Source of the DNA: Clostridiales bacterium | Lineage (GTDB): Bacteria; Bacillota; Clostridia; Lachnospirales; Lachnospiraceae | DNA length: 64,000 nucleotides | Assembly: GCA_018372435.1 (NCBI GenBank) | Contig: JAHAJA010000009.1 | Span: 1 to 64,000 of the forward strand | Direction: 5' to 3' | Part shown: piece by piece, positions 34,159 through 43,735 of the stretch | Layout of the letters: each line of letters opens with the position of its first letter | How positions within the stretch are numbered: position 1 is the first letter of the stretch | Position numbers and translations under genes: made by a program | The notes under the pieces: generated by a model | Seen by the model: the letters and a program-made list of their open reading frames with translations, nothing else | Database searches by the model: none | What the model was told of the DNA's origin: nothing

Positions 34159-34701
34159 TTATCTGCTCCCTTCTTTTAGTACATTTTTGTTCTTTAACAA
34201 ATAATCAATAAGTGAAATTACCGTCAATATTAAAGCGATATAAATAAATACTTGTTCAAGAGTATTAAAAAATACTCCATCAAAATTCACTATTAATAAT
34301 ACTGACATTATCATCTGAGCTGTTGTCTTGAATTTCCCCCACCAACTTGCTGCGATGACAATTCCATTATCGGACGCAATCAAACGAAATCCACTTATTA
34401 TAAATTCTCTACTTATAATAACAATAATAATCCATGCTGGAATTAATTGTAATTGTACGAAACAGATAAGCGCAGAGGATACTAATAATTTATCTGCTAA
34501 TGGATCCATGAATTTTCCAAAATTAGAGATAAGATTGTATTTCCTTGCGATGTGTCCATCTAATGCATCTGTTAAGCATGCAATGATGAATATTGCTACA
34601 GCAATATAATTAGAGTTTGGTACCATATCCGTTAATAAAAAGAATACGAATATTGGTATCATACAAATTCTTGCTAGCGTTAATTTATTAGGTAGGTTCA
34701 C
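34159..34701 (-). CDS. pgsA: CDP-diacylglycerol-glycerol-3-phosphate 3-phosphatidyltransferase
   Basis: Makes phosphatidylglycerol phosphate, the committed step to phosphatidylglycerol and cardiolipin, in the membrane. The CDP-alcohol phosphotransferase motif D-G-x2-A-R-x8-G-x3-D-x3-D is complete (DALDGHIARKYNLI...GKFMDPLADKLL). The 180 residues contain about five helices. It lies between rimO and cinA in one operon. Confidence 0.95.
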   Translation of the reverse strand: MNLPNKLTLARICMIPIFVFFLLTDMVPNSNYIAVAIFIIACLTDALDGHIARKYNLISNFGKFMDPLADKLLVSSALICFVQLQLIPAWIIIVIISREFIISGFRLIASDNGIVIAASWWGKFKTTAQMIMSVLLIVNFDGVFFNTLEQVFIYIALILTVISLIDYLLKNKNVLKEGSR

Positions 34702-34729
34702 AAAACCTCACTCCTTTCAGTTGACTATA

Positions 34730-36055
34730 TTATTCAGCAATTTCAGCTGTTAAATCATAATCCTTTGCGCCAGTAACCTTAACAGTAATAAAGTCGCCTG
34801 ACATAAATTCGTGCTCTGCATTCACAAAGATATAGCCGTCGATATTCGGCGCATCCATGTATGTTCTACCGATATATACGTTATCTTCTGGTAATCTACC
34901 TTCGATCATTACTTTCAGAGTTCTTCCAACCATCTTTTCTGCACGTTCGAAAGCAATTTCTTGCTGCAATGACATTATTTCATCTTTTCTTTCTTCTTTA
35001 ACTTCTTCTTCAATCTGTTCTGCCATGCTTGCTGCAGGTGTGTCTTCTTCTGGAGAGTATGTGAATACGCCTAAACGATCAAATTCCATCTGATCTACAA
35101 ATTCAAGTAATTGCTCATGATCTTCTTTTGTTTCACCTGGGAAACCTGTAATAAGAGTGGTACGTAGAGAAATGTCTGGAATTTCTCTTCTAAGTTTTGT
35201 TACGATATCAATCAATTCCTGACGATTTGTACGACGTCCCATTCTTTTTAGAATGTTATCAGAAGCATGTTGAATTGGCATATCAAGATAATTACAAATT
35301 TTATCTTCTTCCTTCATAACCTGAATTAAATCATCTGTAATTTCTTCAGGGTAACAATATAGAATACGAATCCATTCGATACCATCAATCTTACATAATT
35401 CTTTAAGAAGTTTGTGAAGGCTCTTTTCTCCATATAGATCGACACCGTATAATGTCGTCTCTTGTGCTACTAACATCAACTCTTTCACGCCTTGTTCTGC
35501 AAGACTTCTAGCTTCTGCTAATAATCTTTCCATTGGTACACTTCTAAACTTACCACGGATTTTAGGAATGATACAATACGTACAATGTTTGTCACATCCC
35601 TCTGCAATCTTAAGATAAGAATAATATCCACCTGTAGTTAACACACGCTTACTTTCTACTTCTGGAGAAACGTCAATATCCTCAAAACTCTCACTCACTT
35701 TACCTTCTAGTGCTTCTTCAATAACCTTAACAATGTTTTCATAACTAGAAGTACCAACTACTGCGTCCACTTCTTTAATTTCTTCTTGAATTTCTTTTTT
35801 GTATCTTTGTGCAAGACATCCTGTTACTATTAGCGCTTTCAGATTTGCTGTTTTCTTTAGTTCAGCCATTTCTAAGATTGTATTAATACTTTCTTCCTTG
35901 GCATCATTAATGAAGCAACATGTATTTACAACGATAATATCAGCCTCGTTCTCATCGTTTGTTATGATGTATCCTTTTTGGTTAATTAAACCTAACATCA
36001 CTTCACTATCTACGAGGTTTTTATCGCAACCTAACGATATAAATAAAATATTCAT
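34730..36055 (-). CDS. rimO: Ribosomal protein S12 methylthiotransferase RimO
   Basis: Radical-SAM enzyme that methylthiolates the conserved Asp of ribosomal protein S12. UPF0004 domain (about 1-125, SLGCDKNLVDSEVMLG with cluster cysteines), radical-SAM CxxxCxxC in CDKHCTYC, and a C-terminal TRAM domain (about 375-440). Start ATG 36055 has AAGGAG; the frame extends 12 codons upstream without an SD. It is the first gene of rimO-pgsA-cinA. Confidence 0.95.
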   Translation of the reverse strand: MNILFISLGCDKNLVDSEVMLGLINQKGYIITNDENEADIIVVNTCCFINDAKEESINTILEMAELKKTANLKALIVTGCLAQRYKKEIQEEIKEVDAVVGTSSYENIVKVIEEALEGKVSESFEDIDVSPEVESKRVLTTGGYYSYLKIAEGCDKHCTYCIIPKIRGKFRSVPMERLLAEARSLAEQGVKELMLVAQETTLYGVDLYGEKSLHKLLKELCKIDGIEWIRILYCYPEEITDDLIQVMKEEDKICNYLDMPIQHASDNILKRMGRRTNRQELIDIVTKLRREIPDISLRTTLITGFPGETKEDHEQLLEFVDQMEFDRLGVFTYSPEEDTPAASMAEQIEEEVKEERKDEIMSLQQEIAFERAEKMVGRTLKVMIEGRLPEDNVYIGRTYMDAPNIDGYIFVNAEHEFMSGDFITVKVTGAKDYDLTAEIAE

Positions 36056-36245
36056 TTTAAATCTCCTTCTGTATATATCTAAATGAAACATGTATATTAC
36101 TACTATTTGTCAAGATTCCTGCACCAAACAAGAACGCAAACCAGTAGTGACTAAATAGTTACTGTATATTTTAACAGTTTTCTTCAAAAAATGAAACAAT
36201 AAATTTATTCTTTATAAAAATAATAGATTTTTCATACCATTTTAA

Positions 36246-36273
36246 TTGACATTTTTGCTTATCTTGCTACTAT
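36246..36273 (+). promoter_or_regulatory. Promoter of the unknown membrane protein gene
   Basis: TTGACA (36246-36251), a 16-base spacer and TACTAT (36268-36273), 81 bases before the start codon. Confidence 0.65.
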
Positions 36274-36354
36274 TAGATATAGTCATACCTATGAACAAAA
36301 TGAATTCATTCATACTCTCACTAATGCTATGACGAAAACTTATTGGAGGACGTT

Positions 36355-38004
36355 ATGAAAAAATCGAAAAACATAGTACTGGTAGCTTTATTAGTACTAC
36401 TTGTGGGATTCATCTATTATTATATAGCACTCCCACCTATTAACATTCATGCTCAAGGCTTTTGGTATTTTATCATCAGTGTACTTGCAATTGTTACTGC
36501 GATATGTCTTATTACAACGGCAATTAAGAATGTTAAATTACACGGACGTAAGCAAAGCTTTAATGACCTAGCTATTAATGCTTCAGATTTCAAGAGCAGA
36601 CGGGTATTAATATCTTTCGGTATTACAATTAGTGCAATTGTAATCTTCATAATTGGAAGTATTCTCTCTTCCCCTATTGTTAATGCATCAAAATACCAAA
36701 AGCTTATTAATATTGAAACCAGAGATTTCTTAACTGATATTGAAGAGATTTCATACAATGAAATTCCTTTATTAGATAAAGATTCTGCAATGTTGCTCGG
36801 ATCAAGGAAGATGGGTAGCATGGTAGAATATGTTTCGCAATTCGAAGTTAGTAATGCTTATACGCAAATCAATTACAAAAACTCACCCGTTCGTGTTACC
36901 CCATTAGAATATGGTAGCATATTCAAATGGATTAGTAATCACTCGGAAGGTATTCCTGCTTATATCAGTATTGATATGGCTACACAAGATGTCGAATGTA
37001 TCAAATTAGAAAAAGGAATCAAATACTCCAAATCGGATCATTTTGGACGCAACCTATATAGATACTTGCGCTTTAGGTATCCAACCTATATCTTTGATGA
37101 ACCAAGTTTTGAAATTGACGAATCCGGAGTTCCTTACTGGGTATGCCCTGTCAAAGATTATACCATTGGATTATTCGGTGGTGAAACAGTATCTAATGTT
37201 GTTCTTGTTAATGCTATTACTGGAGATCATACCAATTATAAAATTAATGAAGTTCCAACTTGGGTAGACCATGTATACTCTGCTGACCTATTAATACGTT
37301 ACTACGATTATTACGGAACGTTAAAGCATGGGTATTGGAACACATTATTTAGCCAAAAAGATTGTCTCAAAACAACAGAAGGATACAATTATATAGCACT
37401 TGATGATGATGTATGGGTGTATACTGGCGTTACTAGTGTTGGAGGTGATCAATCCAATGTTGGTTTTGTTCTTATGAATCAAAGAACAGCAGAGACAAGG
37501 TATTATACTGTGTCTGGTGCTGAAGAATATTCCGCAATGTCATCCGCAGAAGGACAAGTCCAACACTTAGGGTACAAGGCAACCTTCCCACTACTTCTTA
37601 ATATTAATAATGAGCCAACGTATTTCATAGCTTTAAAAGATGAAGCTGGTTTAGTTAAAAAGTACGCTATGGTAAATATAGAGAAATATCAAATTGTAGC
37701 CATTGGCGATTCTGCATTGGAATGCGAAAAAACCTATACTACTCTTCTTCGTAGCTCCGGTATCACTGTTACACAAGAATCAGAAAGTCAATCCATTACA
37801 GGGCAAATAACCAAAATTGCTCAAGCTGTAATTGAAGGTAATTCTCACTACTATGTAATGCTTAATAACTCAAATGACATATTCGATGTTACGATTGGCA
37901 ATGTAATTGATATGATGAAATATGATGTCGGAAGCATTGTAACATTCACTTATACAAAAGGAATAGATTGTAATACAGTAATAAGTATCGGAAAAACACA
38001 ATAA
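36355..38004 (+). CDS. Membrane protein of unknown function with a large outer domain
   Basis: I do not recognise a characterised family. 549 residues: three helices in the first 105 residues (about 6-23, 36-57, 82-103), then a domain of about 440 residues predicted outside the membrane. It contains several aromatic beta-rich segments (VPYWVCPVKDYTIGLFGGETV, WVYTGVTSVGGDQSN) and ends in a small beta-barrel-like stretch (about 480-548). No signal peptidase site or catalytic motif is evident. A TTG at 36343 is in frame but is part of the SD (TTGGAGG); ATG 36355 is the start. It is monocistronic. Confidence 0.8.
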   Translation: MKKSKNIVLVALLVLLVGFIYYYIALPPINIHAQGFWYFIISVLAIVTAICLITTAIKNVKLHGRKQSFNDLAINASDFKSRRVLISFGITISAIVIFIIGSILSSPIVNASKYQKLINIETRDFLTDIEEISYNEIPLLDKDSAMLLGSRKMGSMVEYVSQFEVSNAYTQINYKNSPVRVTPLEYGSIFKWISNHSEGIPAYISIDMATQDVECIKLEKGIKYSKSDHFGRNLYRYLRFRYPTYIFDEPSFEIDESGVPYWVCPVKDYTIGLFGGETVSNVVLVNAITGDHTNYKINEVPTWVDHVYSADLLIRYYDYYGTLKHGYWNTLFSQKDCLKTTEGYNYIALDDDVWVYTGVTSVGGDQSNVGFVLMNQRTAETRYYTVSGAEEYSAMSSAEGQVQHLGYKATFPLLLNINNEPTYFIALKDEAGLVKKYAMVNIEKYQIVAIGDSALECEKTYTTLLRSSGITVTQESESQSITGQITKIAQAVIEGNSHYYVMLNNSNDIFDVTIGNVIDMMKYDVGSIVTFTYTKGIDCNTVISIGKTQ

Positions 38005-38018
38005 GTAAATATAGTAAT

Positions 38019-38070
38019 AAAGAGGTTGTGGCAAAATATACGAAGATAAATATTTTGCCACAACCTCTTT
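38019..38070. terminator. GAGGCTGTTGCAAAAT palindrome, copy 3 (variant)
   Basis: AAAGAGGTTGTGGCAAAATA pairs with TATTTTGCCACAACCTCTTT. Relative to the other copies both arms have changed together (TTG to TGG, CAA to CCA, GCTG to GTTG), keeping the stem. It lies between convergent genes. Confidence 0.85.
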
Positions 38071-38082
38071 TACTAATAGTTA

Positions 38083-38646
38083 TTAAACTAATTGTAGTTT
38101 ATAATCTCCAACAAAAGAATCTCGTAAGAATTTTTGAATACAGCGAACATCTTTCTTTTTATCTAATGTACGGTAACCACAATCCAAATTCATTCTGACA
38201 CGTTTCATCGCTCTACTATGATTAATTGTAGTTACTAGAATCCCTTGGCTAAAGATTAGTTCTATCACTTCCTCATAACCATAACACGGATACGCATTAG
38301 CATGTGATAGGTATTCGGCAGATATCAAGCCCCTACCAAGAACTATAGAACCAGTATATGTATTAGAAATCATTAAATCTGAGCTACCCTGTACTGTTCT
38401 ATCATTTGAATCAATATTTCCTTGACTTGACTCTTGTAACACTACACGGTATCCAGGTGAACATATAATCTCACATGAACGAAGGTATAGACGATACTCC
38501 TTCACCTCAAAACAACAGTGATAATTCAGATTAGTATGCTCCATTCCTAATATATCTTGATTGATCTCTTTCTCCATAATTATGTTTTCACTCTCTATCA
38601 TAATTACTTCATACTCTTGATCATGAAAAATCATATCCGATTTCAT
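38083..38646 (-). CDS. Conserved-looking protein of unknown function
   Basis: 187 residues, no signal peptide, no transmembrane helix and no motif I recognise. It contains three cysteine-containing beta-like segments (YHCCFEVKEY, LRSCEIICSPGYRVVLQ, DCGYRT) and a C-terminal basic region ending KFLRDSFVGDYKLQL. Codon use resembles the neighbours. The SD is poor (AAGGGG 14 bases upstream), so ATG 38634 (four codons later) is an alternative start. It lies 44 bases after folD on the same strand and may be co-transcribed. Confidence 0.65.
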   Translation of the reverse strand: MKSDMIFHDQEYEVIMIESENIIMEKEINQDILGMEHTNLNYHCCFEVKEYRLYLRSCEIICSPGYRVVLQESSQGNIDSNDRTVQGSSDLMISNTYTGSIVLGRGLISAEYLSHANAYPCYGYEEVIELIFSQGILVTTINHSRAMKRVRMNLDCGYRTLDKKKDVRCIQKFLRDSFVGDYKLQLV

Positions 38647-38690
38647 ATTAATAACCAGCCCCTTTCCATATCATGTGAAAGATTCATCTC

Positions 38691-39530
38691 TCACACGATT
38701 GCCTCCATGCAATTATTCATTAACATAGCAATTGTCATCGGGCCAACTCCTCCTGGTACCGGTGTAATTGCCTCAACTTTACCTTCTACGTCAGCAAAAT
38801 CTACGTCTCCACATAATTTATTGTTTTCATCTCGGTGAATTCCTACATCAATAACTACTGCACCATCTTTTACATATTCACTAGTTATGAATCGTGGCTT
38901 TCCAAGTGCTACTATTAATATATCTGCACGTTTTGTAACTTCCTTTAAATCTTTAGTTCTTGAATGACAAATTGTTACTGTTGCATTCTCTCGTAACATA
39001 AGTAGTGCCATTGGTTTACCAACTATATTACTTCTTCCTACAACTACACACTCCTTACCTGCAATTTCAATATTTGAGCGTTTTAATAACTCGATGACTC
39101 CTGCGGGTGTACAAGAAACAAATCCCTTTTGTCCAATTGATAACGCTCCTACACTCTGAGGGTGGAATCCATCAACATCTTTTTCAGGTGCAATTGTTTT
39201 AATAACGAAATCCTCATTAATATGAGAAGGTAATGGTAGTTGTACCAAAATCCCATTAACATCTGCTCTTTCATTCAATTCATTAACCAGTGATATTAAT
39301 TCCTCCTGAGTAGTTTCTTCCGGCAGTTCATATGCTAACGAACGAATTCCTACAAATTCACAGGCTTTCTTCTTATTGCCAACGTATACACTAGAAGCCG
39401 GATCGTTACCTACTTGAATAACTGCAAGCGTAACTTCGATTCCTCTTTCTTTATATTCTGTTGCTTTTTGTTTTAACTCTTCTTTTATCTGTAATGAAAT
39501 TGCTTTTCCATCAATTAAATGTGCCATCAT
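38691..39530 (-). CDS. folD: Methylenetetrahydrofolate dehydrogenase/cyclohydrolase
   Basis: Bifunctional FolD interconverts 5,10-methylene-, methenyl- and 10-formyl-THF with NADP. The 279 residues include the catalytic segment YVGNKKKACEFVGI (Lys in the cyclohydrolase site), QLPLPSH, and the NADP-binding VVGRSNIVGKPMALLM. Two adjacent ATG codons (39530 and 39527) follow AGGAGG; either may be used. Confidence 0.97.
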   Translation of the reverse strand: MMAHLIDGKAISLQIKEELKQKATEYKERGIEVTLAVIQVGNDPASSVYVGNKKKACEFVGIRSLAYELPEETTQEELISLVNELNERADVNGILVQLPLPSHINEDFVIKTIAPEKDVDGFHPQSVGALSIGQKGFVSCTPAGVIELLKRSNIEIAGKECVVVGRSNIVGKPMALLMLRENATVTICHSRTKDLKEVTKRADILIVALGKPRFITSEYVKDGAVVIDVGIHRDENNKLCGDVDFADVEGKVEAITPVPGGVGPMTIAMLMNNCMEAIV

Positions 39531-39744
39531 TATTACCTCCTGTGTTAAGCTTAAAAACTTGATTTATTGCAGACTCTAATTTGGTCTTTTGCAATTTATA
39601 TGTATCATTTGTATTATTTAAAGACGTATCTAAATTGTTACAAAAGTTACTTCCTATATTTTATACTATTTTTGTACGAATTCCTAGGGGTATTTTCATA
39701 AACCAAAAGAAAAGCACTCCAAAAACTCATCTAGTAATGCACTA

Positions 39745-39766
39745 AAAAATATACTGGTATATTTTT
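39745..39766. promoter_or_regulatory. Palindrome 1 before the ABC exporter
   Basis: AAAAATATAC and GTATATTTTT, perfect arms around TG. It covers the expected -35 position of a promoter whose -10 could be TATACT (39777-39782). Confidence 0.5.
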
Positions 39767-39781
39767 CTCAATTCGTTATAC

Positions 39782-39799
39782 TATAAGATGTATCTTATA
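39782..39799. promoter_or_regulatory. Palindrome 2 before the ABC exporter
   Basis: TATAAGATGTATCTTATA, perfect 8-base arms around GT, centred 35 bases from palindrome 1 and covering the likely transcription start. The remaining gap up to folD (39531-39744) shows nothing else. Confidence 0.5.
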
Positions 39800-39836
39800 T
39801 CATACTGTTTTAAACTAAGAAAAGGATTATTCAAAC

Positions 39837-41798
39837 ATGAAAACCATATTTACACATTACCTAAAACCTTTTTATACTAGAATGCTATATGGATTCCTTA
39901 TCAAATTCACAGGTGCCCTAATGGACTTATTCCTACCTTGGATACTCGCTTATATGATAGACTCCGTGATACCATCTAGAAATCGCACAAACATCTACCT
40001 CTGGGGATTCGGTATGATTATTTGCTCTATCCTAGCTGTCGTGTTTAATATTATAGCCAATCGAATGGCTTCTAAAGTATCTAGTGAAGCGACTGAAGTA
40101 ATCCGTTATGATCTTTTCCATTCAATAAGTTACCTTTCATCTACTCAAACGGATCGATTCACGAAACCATCACTAATATCTCGTCTCACCAGTGATACTT
40201 ATAACGTACACAATATGATAGGTCGTATGCAAAGGTTAGGAATTAGAGGCCCCATCATCATTATAGGTGGTATCGGTATTACTTTAACACTAGATCTCGT
40301 TCTTTCCTTTATTCTCATCTGCATATTACCTTTTATTACAATCCTTATGATACATGTTACTAAAAAAAGTATTCCCTTGTATACGAAACTACAGATGTCT
40401 ACTGATTCTTTTATTCGTGATGTTAGAGAAGCAATTAATGGAATGCGTGTAATCAAAGCCTTATCAAAAGGTAATTATGAGAAAGATAAATTCAATATCT
40501 ATAACTCGCAAGTAACTGATGATGAGAAAAAAGCAAGTTCTACTATGGCATTAGTTAACCCTTATATGAATCTTCTATTAAATATCGGATTAATCTTAGT
40601 TATTGTTGTTGGTGCATGGCGAGTTAATGAAGGCTTAACACAAGTTGGTAAGATTCTTGCCTTCCTTACTTACTTCACAATAATCTTGAATACGATGCTA
40701 AATATATCACGTATGTTCATATTGTTTTCTAAAGCTGCCGCTTCTGCTGATCGAATTATGGAAGTAATCGAATGTGAAGATCTTGATATGGATATTGATG
40801 AAAAAACTGACACTTCCTCTATGTCACAAATTGATATAAGTACGATTGATATGACAAAGAGGCATAATTATTTCAATTCTACTGATGTAGAAAACGATAA
40901 ATTCATTGTATTCGATCATGTATGGTTCTCCTATCAAACACCTGAACAGGCAGAAACAGGCTCTTCAAATGAACTCAATGTGTCTTCCAACGGACAACCA
41001 ATTAACATAGGTCGTGGTCGGAATTTTGCAAAGCAATTTGCTAATCTAACTACACCAAAAGCCAAGGAAAACACTTATTCTACAACAGTAGACGACACAT
41101 ATTCCCTACAAGATATCAACTTCACTATGAAAAAAGGAGAAACTTTAGGTATTATCGGAGCAACTGGTTCAGGAAAGTCCACAATCCTTCAACTACTACT
41201 GCGCTTCTATTCACCAACAAAAGGAACAATCTATATTAATGGTAACGACATTAAAGATATGACTTTAAAAGACCTCCGTCAAATGTACGGCATTGTTTTC
41301 CAAAATGACATTCTTTTTCAAGACACCATTCTAGAAAATATTCGTCTTGGTAGAGATCTCTCTCAAGAAGATATCGAGGAAGCAATGGCATATTCTATGG
41401 CAGATGAATTCGCAGCAGATCTTCATTCTTCCTTAACCATCAAAGGTGCGAATCTAAGTGGTGGTCAAAAACAACGTCTTCTAATTGCTAGAGCTTTAGC
41501 AGCCAAACCTGAAATCTTACTACTTGATGATTCTTCAAGTGCACTTGATTACAAAACAGATGCCCTATTACGTGGGCAATTGCGTGAACATTTTAAAAAC
41601 ACTACCAAAATAATTGTTGCACAACGTATTAGTTCTATCATGCATTCTGAAAATATTTTGGTTATGGATGATGGCAAGATAATAGACTCTGGAACACATG
41701 ATCAACTTCTTACACGTTGTGCCATCTATCAAGATATAAATAAATCCCAAATGGGTGAAAAAAAGACAACGGATAACTTAGAAGGGAGGGAGTCTTAA
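39837..41798 (+). CDS. Heterodimeric ABC exporter, subunit with degenerate catalytic site
   Basis: Six-helix transmembrane domain (about 1-310) fused to an ATPase domain. Walker A GATGSGKST (441-449), signature LSGGQ (540-544), Walker B ILLLD (D564). The catalytic Glu is Asp (D565) and the H-loop His is Gln (Q596), the pattern of the degenerate half in exporters of the BmrCD / TM287-288 type. An unusual insertion of about 70 residues (about 365-435, Ser/Asn/Thr-rich) interrupts the ATPase domain between the first strand (FDHVWFSYQ) and the Walker A region. Its TAA overlaps the ATG of the partner. The substrate could be a drug, lipid or peptide. Confidence 0.92.
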   Translation: MKTIFTHYLKPFYTRMLYGFLIKFTGALMDLFLPWILAYMIDSVIPSRNRTNIYLWGFGMIICSILAVVFNIIANRMASKVSSEATEVIRYDLFHSISYLSSTQTDRFTKPSLISRLTSDTYNVHNMIGRMQRLGIRGPIIIIGGIGITLTLDLVLSFILICILPFITILMIHVTKKSIPLYTKLQMSTDSFIRDVREAINGMRVIKALSKGNYEKDKFNIYNSQVTDDEKKASSTMALVNPYMNLLLNIGLILVIVVGAWRVNEGLTQVGKILAFLTYFTIILNTMLNISRMFILFSKAAASADRIMEVIECEDLDMDIDEKTDTSSMSQIDISTIDMTKRHNYFNSTDVENDKFIVFDHVWFSYQTPEQAETGSSNELNVSSNGQPINIGRGRNFAKQFANLTTPKAKENTYSTTVDDTYSLQDINFTMKKGETLGIIGATGSGKSTILQLLLRFYSPTKGTIYINGNDIKDMTLKDLRQMYGIVFQNDILFQDTILENIRLGRDLSQEDIEEAMAYSMADEFAADLHSSLTIKGANLSGGQKQRLLIARALAAKPEILLLDDSSSALDYKTDALLRGQLREHFKNTTKIIVAQRISSIMHSENILVMDDGKIIDSGTHDQLLTRCAIYQDINKSQMGEKKTTDNLEGRES

Positions 41799-43639
41799 TG
41801 AATGAATCGAAACACGAACATATAAAGAAACAACATACCCTTCTTCGACTCGGTGCATACTTATTTCGTTATAAATGGCTTCTTCTTCTAGCTGTAGTTT
41901 TAACCCTTGCAAGCAACACTTTCGCTTTACTCGGACCGATGTTATCTGGTAATGCAATTGACGCGATCCAACCAGGTATGGGTAATGTTAGGTTTCAAGA
42001 AGTATTTTACTATGCTGCCTATATGTTACTCTTCTTTGTCTCCTCCTCTATATTTTCCTATCTACTTTCCATATTGATGATACACATAAGTAGGCAAATA
42101 GCATATTCCATGCGAAAGGACGTTTTTAACAAATTAACAGAACTGCCCATCGGGTATTTTGACACGCATCAAACCGGAGACATCCTTAGTAGAATATCTT
42201 ATGATATAGATACTGTTAATACTTCTTTATCAACTGATCTTGTACAGATTAGTACAAGTATAATAACGGTAATAGGCGCGTTTTCCATGATGCTCTATCT
42301 TTCACCAAAACTTGTTCTGGTTTTTGCAGTTACAATACCGATTTCGATCCTATTAACCAAGTATATTACAGGTAAGACACGTCCTCTCTTTCGTATACGT
42401 TCAGCTAAATTAGGAGAACTTAATGGCTTTGTTGAAGAGATGATAAGTGGACAAAAAACGCTGCGAGCGTATTACCAAGAAGAAAATACAATTCGCAAAT
42501 TCAATGAAAAGAATAAATCAGCTGTTGACTCTTATTATGCCGCCGAATATTACGGAAACATAACAGGACCTTGCGTCAATCTGGTAAACAATCTCTCATT
42601 ATCCTTTATCTCCATCTTTGGTGCTTTACTTTACCTAGCAGGCTCCATGACTATTGGTAATATATCTTCCTTCATTCTCTATAGTAGGAAGTTCTCAGGA
42701 CCAATAAACGAAGCCGCCAATATCATAAGTGATTTTCAATCTACCTTCGCCGCTGCTGATCGAATATTTAGATTATTAGATGAAGAGGAAGAATTGGTTG
42801 ATGAACCAGATGCAATACGATTTATAAATGAGAAATCCAATGATACAGTAACAAAACATTCCGATCATGCTTCTAACCCTTCTACTCTCTCAGAGCAAAC
42901 AGTTATAATAGAAGGGGAAGTTACAGCACAACATGCCTATTTCTCTTATCAACCAGATAAACCTATTCTTAAGGATATAAACTTCCATGCCAAACCAGGA
43001 ACAATGATTGCGGTAGTTGGCAGTACAGGATCAGGAAAAACAACACTAATTAATCTCCTAATGCGCTTCTATGATGTAGATAAAGGCAGTATTACCGTTG
43101 ATAATCATAATATCAAACATGTTACGCGAAGAAGTCTAAGGAAATCTTACGCAATGGTGTTACAAGATACCTGGTTATTCCATGGAACCATATTCGAAAA
43201 TATTGCGTATGGTAAAGAAAATGTTACACTTGATGAAGTCATTGAAGTCTCTAAAGCAGCTAAAATACATTCTTTCATTATGCGCTTACCAAAAGGTTAC
43301 GACACCATATTAAGTGATGATGGAACGAATATATCAAAAGGTCAGAAGCAACTTATTACAATTGCTCGTGCCATGTTACTTGATACCAACATGTTGATTC
43401 TTGATGAAGCTACTTCCAATGTTGATACACGAACAGAACAACAAATCCAATCTGCAATACGTAAAATCATGGCAGACAAAACTTGTTTTGTAATCGCTCA
43501 TCGCCTATCAACCATTCAAAATGCAGATTGCATTCTTGTTATTCATGAAGGTAAGATTGTTGAATTTGGAACGCATGACGAATTATTAGAACAACGTGGT
43601 GTTTATGAGAAGATGTATATGGCTCAATTTGAAGGATAA
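41798..43639 (+). CDS. Heterodimeric ABC exporter, catalytic subunit
   Basis: Partner of the preceding gene. Transmembrane domain about 20-330; Walker A GSTGSGKTT (408-416), Walker B with catalytic E537 in LILDEATSNVD, and H-loop H568. Its signature motif is degenerate (ISKGQ, 512-516), so this subunit builds the catalytic site from its own Walker motifs plus the intact LSGGQ of the partner, while the second site is inactive. A Ser/Thr/Asn-rich insertion of about 25 residues (about 345-370) precedes the ATPase domain. Translation is coupled through the TAATG overlap. Confidence 0.94.
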   Translation: MNESKHEHIKKQHTLLRLGAYLFRYKWLLLLAVVLTLASNTFALLGPMLSGNAIDAIQPGMGNVRFQEVFYYAAYMLLFFVSSSIFSYLLSILMIHISRQIAYSMRKDVFNKLTELPIGYFDTHQTGDILSRISYDIDTVNTSLSTDLVQISTSIITVIGAFSMMLYLSPKLVLVFAVTIPISILLTKYITGKTRPLFRIRSAKLGELNGFVEEMISGQKTLRAYYQEENTIRKFNEKNKSAVDSYYAAEYYGNITGPCVNLVNNLSLSFISIFGALLYLAGSMTIGNISSFILYSRKFSGPINEAANIISDFQSTFAAADRIFRLLDEEEELVDEPDAIRFINEKSNDTVTKHSDHASNPSTLSEQTVIIEGEVTAQHAYFSYQPDKPILKDINFHAKPGTMIAVVGSTGSGKTTLINLLMRFYDVDKGSITVDNHNIKHVTRRSLRKSYAMVLQDTWLFHGTIFENIAYGKENVTLDEVIEVSKAAKIHSFIMRLPKGYDTILSDDGTNISKGQKQLITIARAMLLDTNMLILDEATSNVDTRTEQQIQSAIRKIMADKTCFVIAHRLSTIQNADCILVIHEGKIVEFGTHDELLEQRGVYEKMYMAQFEG

Positions 43640-43645
43640 TATGTC

Positions 43646-43682
43646 AAAAGGCTATGTTCAAGTCGTCTGAACATAGCCTTTT
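43646..43682 (+). terminator. Terminator of the ABC exporter operon
   Basis: AAAAGGCTATGTTCA and TGAACATAGCCTTTT pair perfectly around AGTCGTC. Confidence 0.85.
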
Positions 43683-43735
43683 GGGTGTCTTCATATTTAT
43701 TAATTTTAATATATACATAAAAAACATTTTTACAA

